A program made the position numbers and the translations under genes. From assembly GCA_945873625.1 (NCBI GenBank), contig CAMCDS010000001.1, forward strand, positions 124,001-188,000: a DNA stretch of 64,000 bases, in the 5' to 3' direction. Below, in pieces: positions 8,654-16,946 of the stretch (position 1 is its first letter; each line of letters opens with the position of its first letter). The notes below the pieces were generated by a model. It saw only the letters and a program-made list of their open reading frames with translations, was not told the origin of the DNA and did no database searches. Origin of the DNA: an uncultured Porphyromonadaceae bacterium. GTDB lineage: Bacteria > Bacteroidota > Bacteroidia > Bacteroidales > Muribaculaceae.

Positions 8654-10198
8654 ATGCTGACCAAAGTATACTCAGCCGCCATCGAAGGCATCGACGCCTT
8701 CAAGGTAACCATCGAGACCGCCGTGGAGAGGGGCGTCAGATTCTCCATCGTCGGCATGGCCGACACAGCCGTAAAGGAAAGCTACCAGCGCATGGTTTCG
8801 GCCATGAACCAGAGCGGCATCAAGTTTCCCCACCGCCACACCGTTATCAACCTCGCGCCGGCCGACGTAAAGAAAGAGGGAGCCTCGTTCGACCTTCCGA
8901 TGGCAATCGGAGTGCTTGCGTCAAATGAGCTGGTGGACCACAACAGCCTGACCGACTACATGATAACGGGCGAGCTGTCGCTCGACGGCTCGGTGCTCCC
9001 GGTGAAAGGCGCCCTCCCGATGGCCATAAAGGCACGCGAACTGAAATTCAAACGCCTGATAGTGCCGGCCGACAACGTAACAGAAGCGGCTGTGGTCAAC
9101 AACATAGAGGTATTCGGCGTCAGAAGCCTGACTGAAGCCGTCGACCTCATCAACGGCAAAAGCGACCTGCAGCCACACGTGGTCGACACCCGCGCCCTCT
9201 TCGCCCGCGACGCCGACAGCTTCGACTTCGATTTCTCCGAGGTAAAGGGACAGGAGGCCGTGAAACGCGCTTTCGAGGTGGCATGCGCCGGAGGCCACAA
9301 CATCCTCCTCATCGGCTCGCCCGGCTCAGGCAAGTCGATGATGGCCAAGCGCCTACCCTCCATACTGCCGCCGCTCACCATGCAGGAGGCGCTCGAAACG
9401 ACAAAGATACACTCCGTGGCCGGAAAACTGACGCGAGGCTCGATGCTGATGACACGCCGACCCTTCCGCACGCCCCACCACACGGTGTCGCCCGTTGCCC
9501 TCGTAGGCGGAGGCACCAACCCTCAGCCGGGCGAGATATCGCTCTCCAACAATGGAATTTTATTTCTCGACGAATTTCCGGAATTCAGCCGGCAGGTTCT
9601 TGAAGTGCTCCGTCAGCCACTGGAAGACAGAGAGATAACCGTATCCCGGGCGAAATACACGGTTACCTACCCCGCCTCGTTCATGCTCGTGGCATCGATG
9701 AACCCCTGCCCGTGCGGCTACTACGGCCACCCGACCAAGCCCTGCACCTGCAGCGCCACGCAGGTGGCCAGATACATGAACCGCATCTCAGGGCCGCTCC
9801 TCGACCGCATCGACCTACAGGTGGAGATACAGCCCGTGGCCTTCGACGACATGGCCGACACCTCCCCCTCCGAGAGCTCGGAAGAGATACGCGCGCGTGT
9901 GGTGGAGGCACGCGCCATCCAGCAAGAGCGGTTCCGGGGAGAGAAAGGCGTATACTGCAACGCACAGATGAACTCAAGGCTGCTCCGCGCCCACGCATGG
10001 CCCGACGCCAAAGGGCTCGCCAAGCTCAAAGAGCGGATGGAGAGACTCAACATGTCGGCCCGCGCCTTCGACCGCATCCTGCGCGTGGCCCGCACCATCG
10101 CCGACCTCGACCGCAGCCCCCGCGTCGAGAGCCGCCACATCGCCGAAGCCATCGGCTACCGCTCCCTCGACCGCTCCACCTTCGGCCAGCCCGTCTGA
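8654..10198 (+). CDS. comM: YifB/ComM family Mg-chelatase-like AAA+ ATPase
   Basis: 514 aa, full length for the family. ComM is a hexameric helicase that promotes branch migration during uptake-derived recombination; the wider YifB family is less well studied. The N-terminal ChlI/Lon-like domain (residues 1-170) is followed by an AAA+ core with Walker A GSPGSGKSMMAKRL (about residue 216) and Walker B GILFLDEFPEF. A cysteine cluster (NPCPCGYYGHPTKPCTCS) and a C-terminal Mg-chelatase helical domain come next. It is probably co-transcribed with the two preceding envelope genes and terminated by the inverted repeat at 10267-10318. Confidence 0.9.
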   Translation: MLTKVYSAAIEGIDAFKVTIETAVERGVRFSIVGMADTAVKESYQRMVSAMNQSGIKFPHRHTVINLAPADVKKEGASFDLPMAIGVLASNELVDHNSLTDYMITGELSLDGSVLPVKGALPMAIKARELKFKRLIVPADNVTEAAVVNNIEVFGVRSLTEAVDLINGKSDLQPHVVDTRALFARDADSFDFDFSEVKGQEAVKRAFEVACAGGHNILLIGSPGSGKSMMAKRLPSILPPLTMQEALETTKIHSVAGKLTRGSMLMTRRPFRTPHHTVSPVALVGGGTNPQPGEISLSNNGILFLDEFPEFSRQVLEVLRQPLEDREITVSRAKYTVTYPASFMLVASMNPCPCGYYGHPTKPCTCSATQVARYMNRISGPLLDRIDLQVEIQPVAFDDMADTSPSESSEEIRARVVEARAIQQERFRGEKGVYCNAQMNSRLLRAHAWPDAKGLAKLKERMERLNMSARAFDRILRVARTIADLDRSPRVESRHIAEAIGYRSLDRSTFGQPV

Positions 10199-10375
10199 CC
10201 CCGCCTCCCAGCCAGCGAACCACCGGCATCAGCGACAAACCCCGGGGATAAATCCCCGGCCAATGACAAAAAGATAATACTCCGGCCTCCGCAAAGCCTC
10301 CTGTCAATTATCTTTTTGCATAAGGTACTCGCTTCAGCGAGCATCCAGTTCCGAACCTAAACAACAACCGATAAT
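10199..10375. repeat. Palindrome cluster between comM and the HUH gene
   Basis: Three dyads occur in 177 bp. One is CCGGGGAT-AA-ATCCCCGG at 10242-10259. The second is a 12-bp inverted repeat, CAAAAAGATAAT at 10267-10278 with its complement at 10307-10318; it ends in five T residues and probably terminates comM. The third is CTCGCT-TC-AGCGAG at about 10329-10342. The cluster directly precedes a RAYT-like HUH protein gene, where REP-type palindromes are commonly found. A REP role is inference. Confidence 0.5.
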
Positions 10376-11290
10376 ATGAGCAAACCATGGAGCGGCAACT
10401 ACCGGGCACCCTGGCACGATTACACCCGTCGATGCATCTACCTCATAACCCTGCTTAAAGAGGACAGCATTCCTGCTTTCGGGAACCTTTCCGGACGCAC
10501 GAATATCCCTTCCGGCACTTTCGGCAGTCCCCACATCGAGGCTTCAGGAATCGGAAGAGCCATAAAGCATACGCTATATCGGTTTTCGCAAATTGACTAC
10601 AGGCTGAGGCTCCTTCAATACGCGCTGATGCCTGACCACCTGCATCTTCTTGTATCGGTGGAACAGCCTCTTGACGAACACCTTGGAATATTGATTGCCA
10701 GGTTCAAGACTAAAGTCAACGACACGTGCGGACTAAAAGGAATATTCAAAACCGGATATAACGACCAGATTATCGGTCCGGGCAGGAGCCTCGATGCGGT
10801 ATTCAGGTATCTGAGGGAGAATCCGTACCGGCTCGCTGTCAGATTAGAGCATCCCGAATATTTCAGCCGTACAGAGAGAATCGAGATTGCCGGCCATAAA
10901 CTCTGCGCATACGGCAACCTTGCGCTTTTGTCAAATCCGTTCAGGGAGCAGGTCGTGGTCCACAGGCGCGACGACAATGCCACAAGAAGGCAAAACCGCG
11001 AAAGATGGATTCATACGGCAGCCAACGGCGGCGTGCTTGTCTCGCCATTTGTGGCGGCGGAGGAGAAGGCGTTGAGACGGGAGGTGGAGGCGATTGGCGG
11101 GGACATTATCCTCATCACTCACGAGGCGTTCCCGGAGCGCTTCAAACCTGCAAAGCACGATTTCGACCTCTGCTCCGCAGGACGCCTGCTCATAGTCGCG
11201 CTTGGGCGACCGCCAGCGACGCCTCTCTCTCGCGAAATATGCCTCGCCATGAATGCGCTGGCATCTGATATCGTGAACTATACATTCTAA
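10376..11290 (+). CDS. REP-associated-transposase-like HUH protein with extra C-terminal Rossmann-like domain
   Basis: 304 aa. The N-terminal half is a Y1/IS200-type HUH nuclease domain: an early basic beta region (YTRRCIYLITLL), the metal-binding HUH motif in LMPDHLHLLV (about residue 88), and a downstream tyrosine-bearing helix RYLRENPYRLAV typical of RAYTs. The C-terminal third (GGVLVSPFVAAEEKALRRE, then GGDIILITHEAFPERFKPAK) looks like a small nucleotide-binding Rossmann/DprA-SLOG-type domain; that fold call is inference. No IS ends or target duplication were seen, so it is more likely a domesticated RAYT-type gene than an active IS. An AAA-ATPase gene starts 13 nt downstream. Confidence 0.65.
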   Translation: MSKPWSGNYRAPWHDYTRRCIYLITLLKEDSIPAFGNLSGRTNIPSGTFGSPHIEASGIGRAIKHTLYRFSQIDYRLRLLQYALMPDHLHLLVSVEQPLDEHLGILIARFKTKVNDTCGLKGIFKTGYNDQIIGPGRSLDAVFRYLRENPYRLAVRLEHPEYFSRTERIEIAGHKLCAYGNLALLSNPFREQVVVHRRDDNATRRQNRERWIHTAANGGVLVSPFVAAEEKALRREVEAIGGDIILITHEAFPERFKPAKHDFDLCSAGRLLIVALGRPPATPLSREICLAMNALASDIVNYTF

Positions 11291-11303
11291 AAATTTTTCT
11301 GAC

Positions 11304-12860
11304 ATGATCAAATATCCGATCGGGATCCAGTCGTTTCAGGAACTGAGAAACGACGGATACCTATACGTCGACAAGACGGCTTTCGTCCACCGGCTGGTGT
11401 CGGAAGGGAAGTATTATTTCCTTTCGCGCCCGCGCCGGTTCGGCAAGAGCCTGCTCCTCTCTACCATCGAGGCCTATTTCCGCGGACAGCGCGACCTCTT
11501 CCGGGGCCTCGCCATCGACCGCCTGGCGACAGACTGGACGGAGTATCCGGTGCTCCACCTCGACTTCAACCGGAGCGACTATGGCGAGCCGGGAGCACTC
11601 GCGGCCGTGGTCGACGACCGGTTTGCGGAATGGGAAACGCAATACGGACTGACACCCGACAGCGGCGTGCTTCCGGAAATCCGCTTCAACCGCATCATCC
11701 GCGCCGCGGCCCGCGCCACGGGCAGGCAGGTGGTGGTGCTCGTCGACGAATACGACAAGCCGGTGCTTCAGGCCGCCGGCGACGAGGCCGAAGCCTCCCG
11801 CATGCTCTCGATGCTGAAAGGGATCTACTCCAATCTCAAGGGGATGGACCGCTACATCCGGTTCGCGATGCTCTCGGGAGTGGCCCGCTTCAGCAAAATC
11901 TCGATATTCTCCGACCTCAACAACCTACGCGACATATCGCTGGCCAACGAGTTTGCCGAGATATGCGGCATCACGCGCGAGGAGCTGGAGACCTCCTTTC
12001 AGGAAGGCGTCAGGCTTCTGGCCGAGGCCGAGGAGCTCACCGAAGCCGACACTCTCGCGCAACTCGAATCGCGCTACGGAGGCTATCGCTTCGCCCGCCG
12101 CTGCCGGAGCCTCTTCAATCCTTTCAGCCTGATGAACGTGATGGCCGGCCGGGAGTTCGGCAGCTATTGGTTCGAGACCGGCACGCCGACCTTCCTTGTA
12201 AAGATGATACGCGACGGGCGGTGGAGCCTCGAGGCTCTGCAGCGCATCGAGACCGACCCGGCCTCGCTCTCGCTGCTGCGCCTCTACGAACCCGACCCGG
12301 TGGCCGTGCTCTTCCAGACCGGCTACCTCACCATCCGAAGCTACGACCGCGACCTCGAGCTCTACCGCCTCGACTATCCCAACCGCGAGGTGAAGGAGGG
12401 GTTTCTGAAATTCCTCCTCCCCTACTATTTCGGACGTCCGGAGAGCCGCATGGAGTTTTCGATAGCCGAGTTTATCGGCGATGTCCGCGCCGGGCGTCCC
12501 GAAGAGTTCATGACGCGCCTGGCCACGCTCGTGGCGCAGGTGCCCTACGACGGTTCCGACCGCCCGCTGGAGCGTCATTTCCAGAACATAATCTACCTCG
12601 TGTTCACGCTGATGGGATTCCACACCGAGATGGAGATGCGCACCGCTACCGGGCGCATCGACCTGCTGGTGGAGACCTCGTCGTTTGTCTACGTGTTTGA
12701 GTTCAAGATCGACCGGGAGCCGGGAATAGCAGCCGACCAGATTGATGACCGCGACTACTCTGCGCCCTTCCGGCTGAGGGGGAAGCGCGTCTACGCCATA
12801 GGGGCCAGCTTCGACACCTCGACGCGTACGCTCTCGGCCTGGACCATCGGGCAGCGCTGA
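11304..12860 (+). CDS. AAA-ATPase-like / PD-(D/E)XK nuclease family protein
   Basis: 518 aa, matching the Bacteroidetes family annotated as AAA-ATPase_like plus PD-(D/E)XK nuclease (formerly DUF1703). The N-terminus carries the family start (KYPIGIQSFQELRNDGYLYVDKT) split here as signature residues 3-25. A Walker A-like loop RPRRFGKSLLLS follows near residue 43, and a Walker B-like segment VVVLVDEYDKPVL lies at about residue 147. The C-terminal domain has the nuclease-core pattern GRIDLLVET then VYVFEFKID. The biological role of the family is not established, and it is often multi-copy in Bacteroidales. It is probably co-transcribed with the preceding HUH gene. Confidence 0.8.
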   Translation: MIKYPIGIQSFQELRNDGYLYVDKTAFVHRLVSEGKYYFLSRPRRFGKSLLLSTIEAYFRGQRDLFRGLAIDRLATDWTEYPVLHLDFNRSDYGEPGALAAVVDDRFAEWETQYGLTPDSGVLPEIRFNRIIRAAARATGRQVVVLVDEYDKPVLQAAGDEAEASRMLSMLKGIYSNLKGMDRYIRFAMLSGVARFSKISIFSDLNNLRDISLANEFAEICGITREELETSFQEGVRLLAEAEELTEADTLAQLESRYGGYRFARRCRSLFNPFSLMNVMAGREFGSYWFETGTPTFLVKMIRDGRWSLEALQRIETDPASLSLLRLYEPDPVAVLFQTGYLTIRSYDRDLELYRLDYPNREVKEGFLKFLLPYYFGRPESRMEFSIAEFIGDVRAGRPEEFMTRLATLVAQVPYDGSDRPLERHFQNIIYLVFTLMGFHTEMEMRTATGRIDLLVETSSFVYVFEFKIDREPGIAADQIDDRDYSAPFRLRGKRVYAIGASFDTSTRTLSAWTIGQR

Positions 12861-12867
12861 CCTGCCG

Positions 12868-13064
12868 CTATCGGTCGAGGTCGGCGGGTATGCGGCGCGT
12901 GAGCAGCGAGAAGAGAAGCGTGTCATCCTCGGCAGCGAAGGGAGGTGCATGTCGTTGACAAACGAGCCGAACGCGCTCAATCCGGCAAGATATATCACGA
13001 GGAAAGTGAAGTTGACGGCCACGCCGCCTTTAGCCACGCCGTCGGTGGGTAATGGTGTGTTCAT
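12868..13064 (-). pseudogene. Remnant of a Bcr/CflA-type MFS drug transporter
   Basis: Minus-strand ATG at 13062-13064 opens a frame whose first 47 residues match the N-terminus and first membrane helix of Bcr/CflA exporters (FLVIYLAGLSAFGSFVND, then MHLPSLP). Immediately after LPSLP the frame loses character. In the next frame a short stretch (DDTLLFSLLTRRIPADLDR) ends at TAG 12868-12870 and reads like a transporter C-terminus. The simplest reading is an internal deletion of most of a roughly 1.2-kb gene. The remnant lies convergent with the AAA-ATPase gene. The C-terminal match is less certain than the N-terminal one. Confidence 0.65.
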
Positions 13065-13153
13065 AGCATTCTCTTTCTATGAGGGGAGTCTCAATATAAA
13101 ACGCCCGGAGCGGGGCGGCGGGTTCACTGCGAAGCCGGGAGCGGAAGCGGAAG

Positions 13154-13184
13154 TTGCAGGGTTGCAGGGAAATTTGTAACTTTG
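13154..13184 (+). promoter_or_regulatory. Promoter of the ABC exporter gene
   Basis: A TTG at 13154-13156 and TAACTTTG at 13177-13184 are separated by 20 nt, matching the Bacteroidetes -33/-7 arrangement. They lie 60 nt before the ATG at 13246. Confidence 0.65.
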
Positions 13185-13245
13185 CAGGTTAAGTGTGGCC
13201 CATCCGCATGGAAACGGGCCGCACCCGACAGACAACATACTGAAT

Positions 13246-15084
13246 ATGACCGACTTTCTAAAACTTTTGCGGAGGTTCGCGTTGACGTATAAGCTCAACA
13301 TCGCCCTCAGCATACTCTTCAACATACTCACGGCCTTCCTGACGCTCTTCTCGTTTGCGTTCATCACGCCGATTCTGCAGATGCTCTTCAACATCTCCGA
13401 CACGCGGTATGACTATATGAGCCTCGATGACGGAAGTATCAAGGACGTGGCCATCAACAACTTCTACTATTACACCGGGCAGATCGTGGAGCACTACGGC
13501 CCCTCCATGGCCCTGGGGGCGCTCGCCCTCATCCTCGTGGTGATGACGCTGCTGAAGACCGGAGTGGCGTATCTGAGCGAATACTTCACCATCACGATGC
13601 GCAACGGCATTGTGCGCGACATACGCAACACGATGTATGCCAAGATACTGACGCTCCCCATCGGATTCTTCACCAACGAGCGGAAGGGCGACGTGATAGC
13701 TCGCATCTCGGGCGACGTCAACCAGATTGAGTCGTCGGTGATGTCGAGCATCAACATGCTCTTCAAGAATCCCATCATGATCATCGTGTGCCTCGCCATG
13801 ATGATAACCATCAGCTGGCAGCTCACCATCTTCGTCTTCGTGCTGCTCCCGATAGCCGGAGCCGTGATGGGCAAGGTGGGCAAGCGGTTGAAGCGCAAGT
13901 CGCTGAAAGCACAGCAGATGTGGGGACAGGTGCTCTCCACCACCGAGGAGACCCTCTCCGGTCTGCGCATCATCAAGGCCTTCAACGCCGAGGAGAAGAT
14001 GAACCGACGGTTCACCTCCGAGACCGGAGAATACTTCACCCTCTCCAACTCAATCGAACGGCGCCAGAGCCTCGCCCACCCCATGAGCGAGCTGCTCGGC
14101 ACAATCGCCATAGCCATAGTGCTCTGGTTCGGAGGATCGCTCATACTCTCGGGACGCTCGTCGATGGACGGCGCACTCTTCATCTACTACATGGTGATAT
14201 TCTACAGCATCATCAATCCCGCCAAAGACCTCTCGAAGGCAAGCTATTCCATTCAGAAAGGAATGGCGAGCCTCGAGCGCATCGACAAGATACTCAATGC
14301 CGTAAACCCCATACAGAGCCCCGCGCATCCGGTCGAGCTGCCCGCCGACGCCGGCCGCAACAGCCATATCCGCATGAAAGACGTCTGCTTCAGCTACGAC
14401 GGCGAGGTGCCTGTGCTCACCGACATCAACCTTGAGGTGAAGCCCGGCAAGACCGTGGCCCTCGTCGGACAGTCGGGCTCGGGCAAATCGACTCTCGTCG
14501 ACCTCATTCCGCGATTCTGGGACGTTACCTCCGGCAGCATCGAAATCGACGGACACGACGTGCGCGAATACCGCGTCGACGAGTTGCGCAGCCTGATGGG
14601 CAACGTCAACCAGGAGGCGATACTCTTCAACGACACCTTCTTCAACAACATCACCTTCGGCGTGGAGTCGGCCACGATGGAGGAAGTGGTGGCCGCCGCC
14701 AGAATAGCCAACGCCCACGACTTCATCACCGCCACCCCCGAAGGCTACGACACCAACATCGGCGACCGCGGATGCCGCCTCTCGGGCGGTCAGCGCCAGC
14801 GCATCAGCATAGCGCGCGCCATACTCCGCAATCCGGCAATACTGATTCTCGACGAGGCTACCTCGGCGCTCGACACGGAGAGCGAACGCCTCGTACAGGA
14901 GGCCCTCGAGCGCCTGATGAAAAACCGCACCACGGTGGTCATCGCCCACCGCCTCTCGACCATCGTCAACGCCGACGAGATATGCGTGCTCCACGAGGGG
15001 CGCATCGTGGAGCGCGGCACCCACGCCGAACTGATAGCCTTGGGCGGCCACTACAAGAGGCTCGTCGACATGCAGCAGGTGTAA
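13246..15084 (+). CDS. MsbA-like ABC exporter (fused permease and ATPase)
   Basis: 612 aa half-transporter in which six N-terminal membrane helices (residues about 15-320) are joined to an ATPase domain. Visible are Walker A GQSGSGKST, signature LSGGQRQRIS, Walker B ILILDEATSALD and the H-loop IAHRLST. The order matches lipid A flippases (MsbA) and related multidrug or lipid exporters; substrate cannot be assigned from sequence. The upstream ATG at 13195 would add a hydrophilic 17-residue leader without family support, so ATG 13246 (MTDFLKLLRR) is preferred. purN follows 40 nt downstream. Confidence 0.88.
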   Translation: MTDFLKLLRRFALTYKLNIALSILFNILTAFLTLFSFAFITPILQMLFNISDTRYDYMSLDDGSIKDVAINNFYYYTGQIVEHYGPSMALGALALILVVMTLLKTGVAYLSEYFTITMRNGIVRDIRNTMYAKILTLPIGFFTNERKGDVIARISGDVNQIESSVMSSINMLFKNPIMIIVCLAMMITISWQLTIFVFVLLPIAGAVMGKVGKRLKRKSLKAQQMWGQVLSTTEETLSGLRIIKAFNAEEKMNRRFTSETGEYFTLSNSIERRQSLAHPMSELLGTIAIAIVLWFGGSLILSGRSSMDGALFIYYMVIFYSIINPAKDLSKASYSIQKGMASLERIDKILNAVNPIQSPAHPVELPADAGRNSHIRMKDVCFSYDGEVPVLTDINLEVKPGKTVALVGQSGSGKSTLVDLIPRFWDVTSGSIEIDGHDVREYRVDELRSLMGNVNQEAILFNDTFFNNITFGVESATMEEVVAAARIANAHDFITATPEGYDTNIGDRGCRLSGGQRQRISIARAILRNPAILILDEATSALDTESERLVQEALERLMKNRTTVVIAHRLSTIVNADEICVLHEGRIVERGTHAELIALGGHYKRLVDMQQV

Positions 15085-15124
15085 GAAACGGAAAAGGCAA
15101 CAACTGAGACAAAAACAGAATTAA

Positions 15125-16192
15125 ATGAAAAATATAGCTATCCTTGCTTCGGGCAGCGGCACCAACGCCGAGAACATCGCCCGGTTTTTCAACAACGGCA
15201 ACCGCATCCGCGTGGCCATGGTGATCACCAACCGTAAGAACGCCGGAGTAATAGAGCGCATGAAGCCGCTCGGCGTCGACGTGGAGTATGTGCCCAACCG
15301 CGTGTGGGACGAGGCGCCGGAACGCATCGTCGAGATGCTTCAGTTTCGCGGCATCGACCTCGTGGTGCTCGCCGGGTTCATGCACTATGTAAGCCCGGTG
15401 ATAATCAACGCCTTCCCCAACCGGGTAATCAACATCCACCCCTCGCTGCTCCCGGCCTACGGAGGCAAGGGGATGTGGGGCCACCATGTGCATGAAGCCG
15501 TGATGGCCGCCGGCGAGAAGAAAAGCGGCGTTACGGTGCATTACGTCGACGAAGAGTTCGACTCAGGCGAAATCCTGATGCAGCAGGAGGTGGAAATCTA
15601 CCCCGACGACACTGCCGAAACTCTCGAAGCCCGCATCCACAAGGCTGAATATGAGCTTTATCCGCGTGCCATAGCCGCCGCCGTGCACCGCCTCGACGCA
15701 AACGACGAGCCGGGCGTCGGAGAGGCTGCCGTAGCCGTGGAGGCCGCCCCCGTTTCCCCATCCGAGCCCCCGGCAGTGCCTAAAAGCGTCGAGGAGGAAT
15801 GGGCCGACGTGCTGAAAGTGAAATACGATCCCGCATCCGCCACTGTTCCCCCGCCCGTGCCCGGCGGCAGCCAGATCCGGCAGACCGTCGCTCCGCAAGA
15901 GCCTCAACGGCGTCAGCAATTCCAGCAGCCTGTAGCCGCTGCAGGAGCCGAAGGAGAGCGTCCGGCCATGCCGCCCACCTTCCTGCTCTGGTCGGTGCTC
16001 TGCACCATCTGTTGCTGCTTCCCCCCGGGAATAGCCGCAATCATATTCTCGATGATGGTAAGCTCGCGCTACCACAACGGCGACTACGAGGGGGCAGCAC
16101 GCGCCTCGCGCATGGCCGAAATATGGATTATCGTCTCATTCGTGCTCGGAGTGCTTTCAGCTTCGCTCTACATCCCCCTCTCGCTCTTCTGA
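15125..16192 (+). CDS. purN: Phosphoribosylglycinamide formyltransferase (PurN) fused to a CD225-like membrane domain
   Basis: Residues 1-195 are a complete GAR transformylase, which transfers a formyl group from 10-formyl-THF to GAR in purine synthesis. Visible are LASGSGTNAENI, the substrate/catalytic motif INIHPSLLPAYGG and the catalytic aspartate region EEFDSGEI. A normal PurN stops here. This frame continues without a stop through a proline/glutamine-rich linker (about 196-280). It then enters a two-helix CD225/dispanin-like domain: PPTFLLWSVLCTICCCFP, an amphipathic NGDYEGAARAS segment and a second helix (WIIVSFVLGV). An internal ATG at 15968 could give a free CD225 protein. DUF2752, a frequent CD225 neighbour, follows two bases later. 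The fusion is unusual; see findings. Confidence 0.85.
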   Translation: MKNIAILASGSGTNAENIARFFNNGNRIRVAMVITNRKNAGVIERMKPLGVDVEYVPNRVWDEAPERIVEMLQFRGIDLVVLAGFMHYVSPVIINAFPNRVINIHPSLLPAYGGKGMWGHHVHEAVMAAGEKKSGVTVHYVDEEFDSGEILMQQEVEIYPDDTAETLEARIHKAEYELYPRAIAAAVHRLDANDEPGVGEAAVAVEAAPVSPSEPPAVPKSVEEEWADVLKVKYDPASATVPPPVPGGSQIRQTVAPQEPQRRQQFQQPVAAAGAEGERPAMPPTFLLWSVLCTICCCFPPGIAAIIFSMMVSSRYHNGDYEGAARASRMAEIWIIVSFVLGVLSASLYIPLSLF

Positions 16193-16194
16193 CC

Positions 16195-16569
16195 TTGAAG
16201 CCTGCCCTCTCCCGTTCGCTCCTTGCCGGAGGAGGCGTAGCCACGGCTGCCGCGCTCTATTTCTTCGCCGACCCCTCGCGCACCTCATGGCTGCCGCGCT
16301 GCCTCTTCCTGCGGCTCACGGGTCTGCAATGCCCCGGATGCGGCGCCCAGCGCATGATTCACGCCCTCCTCCACGGCGACATAGCGTCCGCCTGGGGCTA
16401 CAACGCCTTCCTGCTGCTCATGCTGCCCCTCATCGCTCTGATGATATGGGCGGAGACGCAGCGCAAGCGACGCCCGGAGTTCTACGCCCGGCTCCACTCA
16501 CTGCCGCTGATAATCGGAGTCGGATGCGCCATAATCGCCTGGTTCATAATCCGCAACTTCATAATCTGA
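16195..16569 (+). CDS. DUF2752 membrane protein
   Basis: 124-aa small membrane protein with the DUF2752 signature CPGCGAQRMIHALLHGD and two further hydrophobic helices (FLLLMLPLIALMIW, LPLIIGVGCAIIAWFII). Function unknown; Bacteroidetes copies often sit beside CD225/TM2 domain proteins, as here. No ATG fits: the frame's plausible start is TTG at 16195, two bases after the preceding stop, which suggests translational coupling. A strong hairpin follows. Confidence 0.75.
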   Translation: MKPALSRSLLAGGGVATAAALYFFADPSRTSWLPRCLFLRLTGLQCPGCGAQRMIHALLHGDIASAWGYNAFLLLMLPLIALMIWAETQRKRRPEFYARLHSLPLIIGVGCAIIAWFIIRNFII

Positions 16570-16573
16570 CACA

Positions 16574-16603
16574 AGCCGCCGGCCTTTTGAAAGACCGGCG
16601 GCT
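16574..16603 (+). terminator. Hairpin after the DUF2752 gene
   Basis: Perfect 9-bp stem AGCCGCCGG (16574-16582) and CCGGCGGCT (16595-16603), followed by CGCTTTA. It lies 4 nt after the stop and may also serve the convergent minus-strand fragment at 16627. Confidence 0.75.
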
Positions 16604-16626
16604 CGCTTTATCACGTAAATCGAAAT

Positions 16627-16940
16627 TCAGTCGAAAAACTTTTGAAAGGGCGTAGTTGCCACGCCATTGAAGGTGTACGACACTTTCTTGCCATTTTCAT
16701 CAGTGCCCTCCATCCGGAGATTCTCAAACCGCACGGTCATCGTCCAATCGCCAAATTCCCGCACCGTCAGTTTGCCGCTCTTGAAGCTACATTTCTCCTG
16801 ACTGCCTCCCCCGAAGTAGAACGTAGTCATCCTGAGACTCTTTCCGGCAAGATTGCTTCCGACCTTAGGTTCGGGAGATACGAACTCGAAACCGATTTTC
16901 CCATCTTCATATAAGTGTTTTAAAATCGTCTCATTCAGCC
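16627..16940 (-). pseudogene. 5'-truncated fragment of an unrecognised gene
   Basis: A minus-strand frame ends at 16627 with TPFQKFFD and codes for a beta-rich peptide (CSFKSGKLTVREFGDWTM). The only ATG (16828-16830) would give 67 residues. The same frame stays open upstream with coding-like sequence (RLNETILKHLYEDGKIGF) right up to the stop of the AraC-type gene, without a good start codon. A deletion that removed the 5' end and abutted the fragment to the regulator is the likely history. I do not recognise the family. It could still be expressed as a small protein by read-through. Confidence 0.5.
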
Positions 16941-16946
16941 TTTGGT

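Noticed and set aside
10376-11290. Active IS200/IS605 insertion sequence
   Set aside because: No tnpB, no recognisable left/right ends, and an extra C-terminal domain point to a RAYT-like domesticated gene.
10376-12860. Calling the HUH/AAA pair an established defence system
   Set aside because: Neither family is a known defence component in this arrangement and no other defence genes are nearby; reported only as a hypothesis.
11925-13064. 379-aa minus-strand ORF
   Set aside because: Apart from its first 47 residues, which are the MFS remnant, it is the antisense shadow of the AAA-ATPase gene.
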